Assembly: GCA_905480605.1 (NCBI GenBank) | Contig: CAJQRD010000013.1 | Coordinates: forward strand, 1 to 64,000 | DNA length: 64,000 bases | Origin: an uncultured Saprospiraceae bacterium | GTDB taxonomy: Bacteria > Bacteroidota > Bacteroidia > Chitinophagales > Saprospiraceae | Direction: 5' to 3' | Part shown: positions 1 through 8,829 of the stretch, piece by piece | Layout: each line of letters starts with the position of its first letter | How positions within the stretch are numbered: position 1 is the stretch's first letter | Made by a program: the position numbers and the translations under genes | The notes under the pieces: generated by a model | The model's database searches: none | Told to the model about the DNA's origin: nothing | Seen by the model: the letters and a program-made list of their open reading frames with translations, nothing else

Positions 1-1
1 A

Positions 2-49
2 TGTTCTAGGCTAGAGCTCATGGGAAAAAGCTTAAGAAAAAGTTCTTAA
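2..49 (+). CDS. istB: IstB-like transposition helper ATPase, last 15 codons only
   Basis: The rightward frame from base 2 reads CSRLELMGKSLRKSS and then stops at 47-49. The pattern (R-hydrophobic-E-L-x-G-x-S-L/M-R-K) is how IstB proteins of IS21 elements normally end. IstB is the AAA+ ATPase that assists the IstA transposase. Everything upstream is outside the window, so the family call rests on this short tail plus the terminal repeats directly downstream. Confidence 0.55.
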   Translation, partial: CSRLELMGKSLRKSS

Positions 50-84
50 ATATAATTTTTACCTTTATTCTAACTTCTGATTCT

Positions 85-130
85 TAGGGGGGTCAGCTTG
101 CGCCATTAAGGGGGTCAATGGTGCGCCATT
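85..130. repeat. Tandem IS21-type terminal repeats
   Basis: Two adjacent imperfect copies, about 85-107 and 107-130, share TAnGGGGGTCA, a 4-5 base variable spacer and GCGCCATT. They are probably binding sites for the IS21 transposase. They sit between the istB tail and the truncated ParB-like gene. Confidence 0.65.
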
Positions 131-453
131 ATACAATAATACCCATCAAGTATTAGATATTCATTTATAAGTTCCTTAAAACTCTTTATTCTCTGTTTAT
201 TGAAGTGAATAAGGAGTAATTCTTCCTCTCCATCTTTAACTTCTCTAACCTCAACCTGGACTTCTTCCCATCCCAATCGTTTTACAGATTCAAATCTTCT
301 ATTTCCACTGATTACTTGATTACGAGAATCAATTATTAGAGGTTGTAATAATCCAACCTCTGAAATGCTTCCCATCAGTTCCTCAATAGAGGATAGGGTG
401 TAGATTTCTTTGTTTTTAGGATGATGTTTGAGTGAGGATACTTTAACCTTCAT
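115..453 (-). pseudogene. ParB/Srx-type N-terminal domain protein, 3' end removed by the IS21 insertion
   Basis: The frame gives 112 residues starting MKVKVSSLKHHPKN, with the ParB N-terminal motifs LLQPLIIDSRNQVISGNRRF (about residues 35-54) and VKRLGWEEV. This fold occurs in chromosome and plasmid partition proteins, and also in stand-alone proteins of integrative elements, often beside DNA methylases. The usual DNA-binding and C-terminal parts are missing. The last residues (roughly CIMAHH) are encoded by the insertion-sequence end, so the frame is cut at about 135. It starts 57 bases downstream of the integrase stop on the same strand, which suggests it belonged to the same element. It is unlikely to be the chromosomal ParB. 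Confidence 0.7.
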
Positions 454-510
454 AGGGTGAAGGTAGCGAAGAATTTTGTGGTATGCAAGTAATCAGTGAA
501 AATCCAAATA

Positions 511-2058
511 TTAAACTAACCTAGACACTTTTTTTAGGTATATATCTTCCGGAATAAGACCTTTTTCAAACAATGACTTCAACTCTAATAATTGATTTTC
601 AAGGGAACCTTGATTATTGGACTTTTCATATTCCTTTTGATTTAACTCAAGGGAAAAAAGTTTTCTTCCTTCTTCATCAAGTTCAGATGAGGTAGTAGAA
701 AAATATTGGTGGTAAACTCTTTCTGTTGAATGACCTGACATTGACATCATGACATGTGTAGGTATTTTATTTTCAATTCCTTCTCTTATAAAGGTTCTTC
801 TCATAATATGGGATGATAGTACAGAATGAATCGGAACTCTTGTATCACTTTCATTTATTATTTTTCCTTCTACGTTAAACTTAGGTTTGGAAACTAATCT
901 ATTTAGTCCAACTATTTTACCAACCTCCTTTATCTGTTTATTCATCTTTTGGTTTGTGGGTAAGTTTCCAGAAGAAGACCTTGGAAAAATATAATCTGTT
1001 CGTTTTTTATTTTTAGAATATTTCTTCCAAATCTCAAAAGTCAATCTGTTAACAGGAACCTTTACTTGTTTTCCAGTTCTACTTTTTTCCATCCTAAAAA
1101 CAAAATATCCTTTTGATCTATCCTCTGAGAATTGATAATTATCTAATCTTAAAGAAATAAGATCTCCAAACCTACATCCAACACCACAGCCAAAAACCAA
1201 AATGTCTTTATAAACTTCCAGATTAGTATAGGTGTTTGTTTTACCATTTTTTAATTCATCATAAAAAAACTGATTAGTATGTTTTTTATTACTCTTGTTT
1301 GAAAAATTAAATCCTTCAAATTGATATAGTTGTAAAACTTCTTCTCTTGTTAAATAAACTACTTCCTTTTCAAAATTATGATTGAAAGGTATAACGGATA
1401 TTTTGTGATTGGTATATCCTTGTTTACTACACCAATTAACAAATGATACAAGTGATTTTAATCGTTTTCTTATTGTAGAAGGTTGATCACCTTTATCGGA
1501 ATAAAATTTCAAAAATGATTTTTGATATTCTTCATCTATATTGGAAACTAATACATTGAAATTTAATGTCTTATTATAATACTGAGTGAATTCATTAATT
1601 CTTTTTATGGAGGTAAAAATACTTTTCTTGTATCCTTTTCTGAGGGTTATTTCATTTTCTATGTAATCACAATATTCATTAAGCAAGAAAATCAAGTCTA
1701 GATTCTCAAAAGTTTTTTTGACTTCTTTCCTTTTAAAACTCTTCAAATTGTTTTTAACTAATTCAATAACAGGTATTTGACCATTTAATTTGATTCTATC
1801 AATTATCTGATTTACTTCACTTAATTTTTGTTTTAAGAGAATGTTTTTTGAAATATGATTTTGATCAGTTTTTAATACTGGATCAGATTTTCTTCCTTGT
1901 TTCCAATTTTTATCCCAATCTTTAAATAAAACTGTTACATCAGAAGGGATTCGTAGTTTCTTCCCTTGAAAATAATAATTCAGATATATGGTAATTTTAT
2001 CTGAAGGTTTATAATCCGTTTTTTTCTTAGTTAAATTGGGTGAAATATAAACACTCAT
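511..2058 (-). CDS. Tyrosine recombinase / integrase of an integrated element
   Basis: A 515-residue site-specific recombinase. The N-terminal part (about 1-110) looks like the arm-binding domain of Bacteroidota integrases and is followed by a SAM-like core-binding domain (about 120-215). The C-terminal catalytic domain shows the first Arg in GCRFGDLISLRLDNY, the HxxR motif in SSHIMRRTFI, the GHS motif, and the nucleophile Tyr in RVYHQYF. Length is normal for Bacteroidota phage or ICE integrases. The start codon lies 109 bases from the 3' end of tRNA-Phe, the classic arrangement of an integrase next to its attachment site. The rest of the element extends left, beyond the window. Confidence 0.9.
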   Translation of the reverse strand: MSVYISPNLTKKKTDYKPSDKITIYLNYYFQGKKLRIPSDVTVLFKDWDKNWKQGRKSDPVLKTDQNHISKNILLKQKLSEVNQIIDRIKLNGQIPVIELVKNNLKSFKRKEVKKTFENLDLIFLLNEYCDYIENEITLRKGYKKSIFTSIKRINEFTQYYNKTLNFNVLVSNIDEEYQKSFLKFYSDKGDQPSTIRKRLKSLVSFVNWCSKQGYTNHKISVIPFNHNFEKEVVYLTREEVLQLYQFEGFNFSNKSNKKHTNQFFYDELKNGKTNTYTNLEVYKDILVFGCGVGCRFGDLISLRLDNYQFSEDRSKGYFVFRMEKSRTGKQVKVPVNRLTFEIWKKYSKNKKRTDYIFPRSSSGNLPTNQKMNKQIKEVGKIVGLNRLVSKPKFNVEGKIINESDTRVPIHSVLSSHIMRRTFIREGIENKIPTHVMMSMSGHSTERVYHQYFSTTSSELDEEGRKLFSLELNQKEYEKSNNQGSLENQLLELKSLFEKGLIPEDIYLKKVSRLV

Positions 2059-2120
2059 AGTGTCTTAAAAGTACTAAAAAATACCCATATTTGGAACAAG
2101 ATTTGGAACAAATTAGGATC

Positions 2121-2161
2121 TTAAAAAAATAAAACCCTGTAAATCAGTGACTTACAGGGTT
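2121..2161 (-). terminator. Rho-independent terminator of tRNA-Phe
   Basis: AACCCTGTAA (2133-2142) and TTACAGGGTT (2152-2161) form a perfect 10 bp stem with a 9-base loop. Read leftward it is followed by a T-rich run (TTATTTTTTT). It begins 7 bases past the 3' end of the tRNA. It could also be an element-borne terminator, because it lies on the integrase side of the presumed attachment site. Confidence 0.75.
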
Positions 2162-2167
2162 AAAATG

Positions 2168-2240
2168 TGGTACCTCCAGGAATCGAACCAGGGACACATG
2201 GATTTTCAGTCCATTGCTCTACCAACTGAGCTAAGGTACC
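2168..2240 (-). tRNA. tRNA-Phe (anticodon GAA)
   Basis: A 73-nt cloverleaf on the minus strand. The acceptor stem starts GGTACCT at 2240 and pairs with the complementary 3' strand next to discriminator A at 2168. The D-arm is AGCTCAGTTGGTAGAGC, the anticodon arm has loop CTGAAAA with anticodon GAA, and the T-arm contains GGTTCGATTCC. CCA is not encoded, as is common in Bacteroidota. An integrase gene lies immediately beyond its 3' end, so the 3' half is the probable attachment site of the element. Confidence 0.97.
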
Positions 2241-2467
2241 GGGAAAAAAGTCCAACTTAACTGGACCTATTTCATAGTTGGTTTACGTATTTCTTATTTC
2301 TGCGCTTCATTGTAAAGCGGCTGCAAATTTATATTCTTTTTTAATCTCAAAAAAGTATAATTAATTATTTTTTCAAACTTTATAATATTAACTTCACTTT
2401 TGATGCTAACCAGTTGGTTTAGAAGCTTCTAAACATATTTATTTTTTAATCTATTTAAGAGCTTTTT

Positions 2468-2950
2468 ATGGAAATTCGCGATTTTATACCTTCTCCCATT
2501 GGTTTTTGGACAATTGAAGCCAATTCCGAAACTATAACTGCCATAAAATTTACTGCCGAAAAGCCTCTTTGGACACCTAATCCTTCAAAAATTACAAAAC
2601 TCGCCACTCAACAACTGACACAATATTTTAACAACAATCTCGAAGAATTTGATTTACCATTAAATACACTTGGATATTCTCCATTCTATAAAAGTGTATG
2701 GAAGGCCGTTTCTGATATTCCTTTCGGTAAAACAGCTAGTTATTCAGATCTTGCCATTACCATTAACAATCCAAAGTCTGTGCGTGCCGTAGGGCTCGCC
2801 AATGGTAAAAACCCATTTCCGGTTGTTGTTCCGTGTCATAGAATAATTGGAAAGGACAAATCATTGACTGGTTATGCATCTGGATTGAAGGTTAAGAAAT
2901 GGCTCTTAGAGCATGAAGGAACAATTGCAGTACAGAAGACTCTGTTTTAG
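2468..2950 (+). CDS. ogt: Methylated-DNA--protein-cysteine methyltransferase
   Basis: A 160-residue suicide repair protein that moves alkyl groups from O6-alkylguanine (and O4-alkylthymine) to its own cysteine. The active-site motif VVPCHRIIG places the acceptor at Cys123. The helix-turn-helix part includes IPFGKTASYSDLA (about 84-96), and RAVGLANGKNP carries the conserved arginine and asparagine. Length is typical of the short Ogt/MGMT form without an Ada domain. It stands alone, convergent with the following membrane-protein gene. Confidence 0.93.
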   Translation: MEIRDFIPSPIGFWTIEANSETITAIKFTAEKPLWTPNPSKITKLATQQLTQYFNNNLEEFDLPLNTLGYSPFYKSVWKAVSDIPFGKTASYSDLAITINNPKSVRAVGLANGKNPFPVVVPCHRIIGKDKSLTGYASGLKVKKWLLEHEGTIAVQKTLF

Positions 2951-2986
2951 TTTGGAAGAGCATCCTTTTTAAACTTAAGCTTTTTC

Positions 2987-4078
2987 TTAAACGTCCTCTT
3001 GCTCCTTAGCTCTAGCCTCTTGCTTCTGCTGAAGTACTCTCCTAATCCAATTAGGAATTATAATAGCACCTATAATCAGATATGGGTAATACGTTATCAG
3101 TCTCCACAAGAATGCGCCAAGTGATCCCAGTCCTGCAGAAATATAATCACTAAAAAATCCTGAAAACATAAACTCCATAACTCCTGAGCCTCCTGGTGTT
3201 GGACTAAACTGTGTGATAACGTACATTGTTTGTGACCGCGCATACAATAAGAACTGATCCATAAGTTCAAAATCCATTTCTACCAATGCCAATATGATGA
3301 AGTTAACGGCTAAAAACCTAGCAACCCAGGCACCTACCGTTGTCGAAATTGCTTTTAAATGAAAGCTTAAAGGCATCATTCTAATTTCCTTAGACGTAAG
3401 AACAACATCCTGACCTGTCTTTACCAAAGTCCTTTTGAACCTTCCTATCAAAGGTAATTTTGACAATCCAAAAAGTATTTTCTTAATAATCGTTGGTCTA
3501 AAAAGCCCCCACAACAATATAGAAGCATAGGCAGAGATAAAGAGCCACACCACCATATATATTATTCCATAATATTCAAACATACTTTGCATGTCTGGAC
3601 GTATCAGTTGAGGTCCAAAAGTACCTAGCAATGCAATCATTGTTACAAGAAAGAAAAATGAGTCGATAATAACAGTATACATAACAATCGAAACAGCCTT
3701 TGCTGGTGAAATTTTCTCCTGTGATAAAAAGAAAACAGCAACGGCAGAACCTCCAATACTTGTCGGTGAAATAGCTGATGCAAACTCCCAAATGAAAATT
3801 AACTCTGCAGCATGTTTAAACCTAAAGGCCCCGTTTGATAAGACCATTAACCTAAGAGCATAAAAAATATGTCTCAACACATAAATCAAAACAGCTAATC
3901 CAAGAAAAAACCACAATCTTTGATTCCACTTGATCTGTGAAAACTCCTCCCAGTCAAATTGGCTCAATGCCATATATACAATAACGGCAATACCCAATAA
4001 AACAGGTAAAATAATCTTAGACATCTTTAATGATCCTAAGACTTTTTCATCTTTACTTATGTTGCTATTTCTACTCAA
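2987..4078 (-). CDS. Flippase-like membrane protein (lysylphosphatidylglycerol synthase TM region / UPF0104 family)
   Basis: 363 residues with about eight hydrophobic segments. The N-terminal segment is at about residues 17-38. Typical family motifs are SPTSIGGSAVAVFFL (about 106-120) and TQFSPTPGGSGVMEFMFSGFF near residue 290. The family is defined by the integral membrane part of MprF and includes predicted lipid flippases. There is no catalytic lysyl-transferase domain, so a role in lipid transfer is inferred only. The C-terminus is a charged tail (QQKQEARAKEQEDV). It is transcribed alone, with 225 bases to the divergent nfu gene. Confidence 0.8.
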   Translation of the reverse strand: MSRNSNISKDEKVLGSLKMSKIILPVLLGIAVIVYMALSQFDWEEFSQIKWNQRLWFFLGLAVLIYVLRHIFYALRLMVLSNGAFRFKHAAELIFIWEFASAISPTSIGGSAVAVFFLSQEKISPAKAVSIVMYTVIIDSFFFLVTMIALLGTFGPQLIRPDMQSMFEYYGIIYMVVWLFISAYASILLWGLFRPTIIKKILFGLSKLPLIGRFKRTLVKTGQDVVLTSKEIRMMPLSFHLKAISTTVGAWVARFLAVNFIILALVEMDFELMDQFLLYARSQTMYVITQFSPTPGGSGVMEFMFSGFFSDYISAGLGSLGAFLWRLITYYPYLIIGAIIIPNWIRRVLQQKQEARAKEQEDV

Positions 4079-4312
4079 TATGAGGTCTAACTGATTTTCA
4101 TTCTTACAAAGTGCATAAATAATAACTTATATTGACTAAGTCACCCTAAAGTCTATCTATTTACTAACCAATTTAGCACCAATATGTTTTATTATGCCCT
4201 AAACCTCTAATCTGCTTGAATTATTAATAGTTATTTGACAATTTTTATAAAAATAGCCAAGCATTAAAACCAAATAGTCCCTAATTTCGTTCTTCTTTAA
4301 AAATTGATACAA

Positions 4313-4924
4313 ATGGAGACCAAGACTACAAGTCCAATAATGTTATATTCTGAGCAAACGCCGAATCCAGAATCGCTAAAGTTTGTTACCAACCGTATGC
4401 TCTACAGAGGTACTGCCGATTTTCGTACGGATGAGCTTGCTAAAGAATGGTCACCATTAGCTACTGCCTTATTTGATATGCCATTTGTTGAAGGAGTCTA
4501 CATCTGCAATAATTTCGTTACCATTACAAAAGGTATCAATTACCAATGGGAAGATATTATGTTAAATGCTAAAGAATTCATCAAAAAATATGTTGAAGAT
4601 GCTAAGCTTGTTATAAAAGACGGATATGAAGCGGCAATGGCAACAATGGAAGCAGAAAATGTTGATGCAATTCAATATGAAGGTGAAGAAGCAGAAATCG
4701 TACAGAAGATCAAAGAACTTATTGACAAATATGTTAAACCAGCTGTTGAAATGGATGGTGGTAACATCGAGTTCAAATCATTTGACAAAGGCGTGGTTGG
4801 TGTAGTTTTACAAGGATCATGCAGCGGCTGTCCGTCCTCTACCGTGACGCTTAAGTCTGGAATAGAAGGCATGTTAAAAAGAATGGTTCCAGAAGTTACT
4901 GAAGTGGTTGCTGAAATGGGCTAG
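4313..4924 (+). CDS. NifU/Nfu-type iron-sulfur cluster carrier
   Basis: About 203 residues from the ATG at 4313. An upstream in-frame TTG at 4304 is less likely as a start. The N-terminal Nfu domain begins with the signature YSEQTPNPESLKFVTNRML. The C-terminal NifU domain (about 130-200) contains VKPAVEMDGGNIEF and the cluster-binding CxxC in GSCSGCPSSTVTL. Such proteins hold a [4Fe-4S] cluster between subunits and deliver it to client enzymes. The IMPase-family gene starts 3 bases after its stop, so the two are probably cotranscribed. Confidence 0.9.
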   Translation: METKTTSPIMLYSEQTPNPESLKFVTNRMLYRGTADFRTDELAKEWSPLATALFDMPFVEGVYICNNFVTITKGINYQWEDIMLNAKEFIKKYVEDAKLVIKDGYEAAMATMEAENVDAIQYEGEEAEIVQKIKELIDKYVKPAVEMDGGNIEFKSFDKGVVGVVLQGSCSGCPSSTVTLKSGIEGMLKRMVPEVTEVVAEMG

Positions 4925-4927
4925 CCC

Positions 4928-5725
4928 ATGACCACAGAAAAACTACTTTCGCTTAAGGAAGACCTTACCAAACTTTGTGCGGAGGTTTCAGTATTTGTTC
5001 GAGAAGAAATTGATAAAGTTTCTCATTCCGATATTGAAACAAAGGACCTCAACAGTCTAGTCAGTTATGTAGATAAAGAAGCAGAAAGGAAGATCGTTAC
5101 TGCTTTAAAAACATGGACTCCACAAGCTGGGTTTATAACAGAGGAAGATACGGTTACTCAAGAAGACAAACCATTAATTTGGATTATAGACCCCTTGGAT
5201 GGCACCACAAATTATTTACATAATATCCCTCATTTCTCAATTTCAATTGCTCTAATGGGTCAAGGAAAGGTTATCCTTGGCATTGTCTATGAAGTTGTTC
5301 TTGACAGAGCGTTTACGGCCATCAAGGGTCTTGGCGCATGGGAGAACGATAAACCCGTTTTAGTTAAGCCAACAAAGAATTTAATTGAAGCTATTGTTGT
5401 AACTGGGTTTCCTTATAATCGAAATCAAGACATTGATAAAAACTTAGCAATCTTAAAGTTTTGCATTCTAAATTGTCGTGGCTTAAGACGACTTGGGTCT
5501 GCAGCATTAGACCTTGTCTATGTGGCTACTGGCAAGATTGACATTTACTACGAAAACTCTCTTAACATCTGGGACATTGCCGCTGGAGCTTTGATTGTAC
5601 AGGAAGCTGGTGGTCAAGTGTCTGGGTTCAACAATACAGATCATCTTAAGTCAGGAAGTATAATTGCTTCCAACAAAAACTTACACGCTCCAATTTCTTC
5701 TGTAATTAACAATTGTCTTAATTAA
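4928..5725 (+). CDS. Inositol monophosphatase family protein
   Basis: 265 residues of the Mg-dependent, Li-sensitive phosphatase superfamily (inositol-1-phosphatase, CysQ, SuhB). Metal-binding motifs are visible: TEED at about 71-74, IIDPLDGTTNYLH at about 86-98, and NIWDIAAGALIVQEAGG near the C-terminus. The substrate cannot be read from sequence; inositol phosphate or 3'-phosphoadenosine 5'-phosphate are both possible. It follows the nfu gene by 3 bases. Length is that of a complete enzyme. Confidence 0.88.
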   Translation: MTTEKLLSLKEDLTKLCAEVSVFVREEIDKVSHSDIETKDLNSLVSYVDKEAERKIVTALKTWTPQAGFITEEDTVTQEDKPLIWIIDPLDGTTNYLHNIPHFSISIALMGQGKVILGIVYEVVLDRAFTAIKGLGAWENDKPVLVKPTKNLIEAIVVTGFPYNRNQDIDKNLAILKFCILNCRGLRRLGSAALDLVYVATGKIDIYYENSLNIWDIAAGALIVQEAGGQVSGFNNTDHLKSGSIIASNKNLHAPISSVINNCLN

Positions 5726-5804
5726 AGCTCGTTTCATCGATAAGAACTTAGGCTGTCTCTATTATTGCACGTATTGTCCTCGATATTGGTTATTTTGGTC
5801 TTTC

Positions 5805-7037
5805 ATGAATTTTAGCGAAAACATAAAAATTGCTTTACGATCTATAAAGTCTAATCTTTTAAGGGCCATTCTAACTTTACTTATAATCGCAGTAGGCATA
5901 ACATGCTTGGTTGGTATCCTTACAGCAATTGATACTGTTCTACTGTCTATGAGTGATAGCTTTAGTCGAATGGGCGCAAATTCATTTTATATCAGCCCAA
6001 GTAGGGGGTCTAACAACAATGGAAAAACCATCAAGCCTGGAGACCCAATAGTTTTTAGACAAGCTATGGACTTCAAAGAAAACTTTGACTTTCCTGGAAC
6101 CAAAATAGCTGTCAACACTTTTTGTAAATGGAATTCTTCACTAAAATATAAAGACGAAAAAACAAACCCCAATATACGCCTTATAGGTATAGACGAAAAC
6201 TACCTTTCTGCCTCAGCATATGAATTAGAAGTCGGTCGTAACTTTTCAAAGACAGAAATAGAAAACGGTACCCATCAAATTATTATCGGACATGAACTTG
6301 TCAAACTATTGTTTAAGGACAAAATAGATGACGCTTTACATAAAGTAATCAGTGTAGGAAATACGCGCTACAAGGTCATTGGTGTCCTTAAAAGCAAAGG
6401 ATCAACCATAACTGCATCAAATGATCGGCGCGTTTTTATTCCTCTTTTAAATGCCAAAAGATATTACGGATATGCTGATCGAAACTATTCTATCATGGCA
6501 TCCATTACCGATGCTACGAAAATTGAAGACGCAATATCTGGTGCCATCGGTAAAATGAGAAACATACGAAAATTAAAGGCCAAAGAGGGAAACGATTTTA
6601 GGATAAGGAAAAGCGATGGTATTTTGCAGACATTAAAAGACATAACAACAGAATTGCGTATCAGTACAATTGCTATTGCACTTATGACCCTACTTGGTGC
6701 AGCCATCGGCTTAATGAATATCATGCTGGTTTCTGTTACAGAAAGAACCAGAGAAATAGGTGTTCGAAAAGCACTTGGAGCCACTAGAAGTAACATCCTA
6801 TATCAATTTTTAATCGAGGCTATTGTTATTACGCTTCTCGGTGGATTACTTGGAATCATCTTTGGAATAGGTATTGGTGGAATTATCGCTGCCGTTGTTG
6901 ATGGCCGATTTATCATACCATTCAACTGGATGGCTTTGGCTATTGCTGTATGTTTTATAGTGGGTGTTGTCTCTGGATTATACCCAGCTATCAAAGCCTC
7001 AAGACTAGATCCAATAGAAGCATTACGTTACCAATAG
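5805..7037 (+). CDS. ABC transporter permease, MacB/FtsX type
   Basis: 410 residues. The first transmembrane helix is at about 16-40 (IKSNLLRAILTLLIIAVGIT context), followed by a large periplasmic MacB-PCD-like domain to about residue 275. Three C-terminal FtsX helices contain the signatures VSVTERTREIGVRKALGATR and SGLYPAIKASRLDPIEALRY. This topology is that of mechanotransmitting exporters of the MacB/LolC type, which act with an ATPase and often an adaptor. Neither partner is adjacent, so the ATPase must be encoded elsewhere. The gene lies 79 bases after the IMPase gene. Confidence 0.9.
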   Translation: MNFSENIKIALRSIKSNLLRAILTLLIIAVGITCLVGILTAIDTVLLSMSDSFSRMGANSFYISPSRGSNNNGKTIKPGDPIVFRQAMDFKENFDFPGTKIAVNTFCKWNSSLKYKDEKTNPNIRLIGIDENYLSASAYELEVGRNFSKTEIENGTHQIIIGHELVKLLFKDKIDDALHKVISVGNTRYKVIGVLKSKGSTITASNDRRVFIPLLNAKRYYGYADRNYSIMASITDATKIEDAISGAIGKMRNIRKLKAKEGNDFRIRKSDGILQTLKDITTELRISTIAIALMTLLGAAIGLMNIMLVSVTERTREIGVRKALGATRSNILYQFLIEAIVITLLGGLLGIIFGIGIGGIIAAVVDGRFIIPFNWMALAIAVCFIVGVVSGLYPAIKASRLDPIEALRYQ

Positions 7038-7109
7038 TTTTTAACAAAACGAAAGTAGAGCAGAAATTGCGGCCTTACCTCTACCCCAAAAAAACAGATT
7101 ATATATAAC

Positions 7110-8291
7110 TTATTGGTTTGCTTCAACAATTGTAGCACTATTACTAGGCGATACCTTTATCACCCTAAAGTCATAGCCAAAGTTATTTCGATACGCTTCC
7201 CTCAGTTCTACCATTTGTTTTTGTGAAAGTTCCTTCGTCATTAAAGCAATAACATTTCCACCAAAACCACCTCCCATCATTCTAGCACCCAAAACCTGTT
7301 CGTGTAATTGCAGTTTGCCAGCTAAAAAATCTAACTGCTCACAACTCACCTCGTAGTCACCTGTTAGCGAAGCGTGAGACATGTTCATCAATTGTCCCAA
7401 CAATCTAGCGTCTTGGTTTTTTATTGAAAATACTGCCTCTTCAACCCGCTTAATTTCATTTAAAACGTGCCTGATTCTTTTGTAATAAAAAGGGTGGCTT
7501 TCTTTTATGAATTTAATTTGTTCTAGGTTTGTATTTCGAAAAGTCTGATCTGCCCCATACTCTTTCCTAACTAATTTTAACGCATGCTCTACCTGTGTGC
7601 GTCTTATGTTGTACTCTGTGTCAACTAACGTGTGCTTAACATTCGTATCAAACAATATAAAAAAATGATCTTCAAGATTAAGGGCGATATAGCTATACTC
7701 TTTTGTCTCGCAGTCCAATAGAACAGCATATCCTCTTTTCCCAACCAATATAGATGTTTGATCCATGTTACCCCCTTTTAGACCAATACCGTGTTCAATT
7801 TCAGCTGCCAGTTCTATCATTTCGTCTATTGAAAGACTCAAGTTGAATTTTTGATCTAACAACAGAAGTAGGCCACAACACAATGCTGAGGAGGATGAAA
7901 CACCTCCACCAATTGGAATGTCGCTTCCAAAGGCAATATCAACTCCGATCACTTTAAGGCCCCTTCGGTCTAGTAACTTAATAAGTTCATTAAAGTACTT
8001 ACACCATTCCTTTGCATAGTTAAGTTTTCCTTCCTTAATAATATAGGTTTCATCATAATCTACAGAATGAAAATTAATGTCTTTGGTATTGTTAGAACGC
8101 AAGCAAAAATACATAGACTGCTCAATAGCAAACGGTAAAACCAGTCCTCCACAATAATCAACATGTTCACCAATAATATTTGCCCGTCCTGGTGATCTTA
8201 CAATACACTCTGGCTCGCCAAATAGATCGGTAAATTTATTAATGACTTGTTTTTTCTTTTCGCTCATGCAAGTAGTAGCCGTTTGGATCAA
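7110..8291 (-). CDS. galK: Galactokinase
   Basis: 393 residues of the GHMP kinase family, phosphorylating alpha-D-galactose to galactose-1-phosphate (Leloir pathway). Motifs: the galactokinase signature GRANIIGEHVDYCGG (about 35-49), the ATP-binding GGGVSSSSAL (about 127-136), and the C-terminal GARMMGGGFGGNVIAL. The start is at 8291 or at the second Met (8267); the first nine residues are not conserved family sequence. No galT, galE or mutarotase is adjacent. The ankyrin gene lies 40 bases upstream on the same strand. Confidence 0.92.
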   Translation of the reverse strand: MIQTATTCMSEKKKQVINKFTDLFGEPECIVRSPGRANIIGEHVDYCGGLVLPFAIEQSMYFCLRSNNTKDINFHSVDYDETYIIKEGKLNYAKEWCKYFNELIKLLDRRGLKVIGVDIAFGSDIPIGGGVSSSSALCCGLLLLLDQKFNLSLSIDEMIELAAEIEHGIGLKGGNMDQTSILVGKRGYAVLLDCETKEYSYIALNLEDHFFILFDTNVKHTLVDTEYNIRRTQVEHALKLVRKEYGADQTFRNTNLEQIKFIKESHPFYYKRIRHVLNEIKRVEEAVFSIKNQDARLLGQLMNMSHASLTGDYEVSCEQLDFLAGKLQLHEQVLGARMMGGGFGGNVIALMTKELSQKQMVELREAYRNNFGYDFRVIKVSPSNSATIVEANQ

Positions 8292-8331
8292 ATTTGTTTC
8301 TCTTGAACGAGAATTTTAAAAAAGGAAAGCA

Positions 8332-8829
8332 TTAAACATGTGCCTCTAACAATTCAATTGTAGATTGGTCACCTTGCTTCTTAGCGTGATCTAAAGCTGA
8401 TTTCCCCTTATCATCCTTTAAGCTAGGGTCAGCTCCCCTCTCTAAAAGTACTTGCATTACAGCCACTTGACCAAAAGAAGCACAATAAATTATAGCTGTC
8501 GCTTGACTGTGGTTTTTAATATTAATATCTGCTCCGTGCTCAATCAACAATTCCACAACCTCAATATAACCTTTAAAACAACAACCCATTAGTGCTGTGT
8601 TTCCTGCAGCATCTTGGGCATTCACTTCTGCCCCATTGTCCAACAACAACTGAACAACATCCGTCAAGTTATAGTATGCCGCCAACACTAGTGGTGTAAA
8701 ACCACGAGCGTCTCTTTCGCTAACAAGGCTGGGCTTATTTTGGATTTGTGCTTTTACACTTTCAATATCTCCTGATCGAATAGATTCAAATAACATCGCT
8801 GATTTATTAATGAGTAACAAATTTATCAT
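8332..8829 (-). CDS. Small ankyrin-repeat protein
   Basis: Up to 165 residues made almost entirely of four to five ankyrin repeats, for example RGFTPLVLAAYYNLTDVVQL, AAGNTALMGCCFKGYIEVVE and SQATAIIYCASFGQVAVMQ. No signal peptide is obvious. The more natural start is the Met at 8796 (MLFESIRSGDIESV), which opens the first repeat helix. The protein is probably a cytosolic interaction scaffold, with no partner identifiable. It lies upstream of galK on the same strand with a 40-base gap; the link to galactose use may be accidental. Confidence 0.85.
   Translation of the reverse strand: MINLLLINKSAMLFESIRSGDIESVKAQIQNKPSLVSERDARGFTPLVLAAYYNLTDVVQLLLDNGAEVNAQDAAGNTALMGCCFKGYIEVVELLIEHGADINIKNHSQATAIIYCASFGQVAVMQVLLERGADPSLKDDKGKSALDHAKKQGDQSTIELLEAHV

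Larger units (their letters stand above)
1..135 (+). mobile_element. Right end of an IS21-family insertion sequence (partial, runs off the window)
   Basis: The first 135 bases carry the end of an IstB reading frame followed by two head-to-tail copies of a roughly 22 bp motif (GGGGGTCA...GCGCCATT). IS21-family elements are known to end in such multiple terminal repeats, placed just outside istB. The boundary is put at about 135, where the sequence reads ATTATACA, because IS21 ends commonly finish in CA. From there leftward-reading ParB-like coding sequence begins. The other end and the target duplication lie outside the window, so the exact boundary is inferred. Confidence 0.65.

Noticed and set aside
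8332-8829. Ankyrin protein as a host-directed effector
   Set aside because: There is no secretion signal, and the short repeat protein sits beside galK in a housekeeping region; a free-living scaffold role is more economical.
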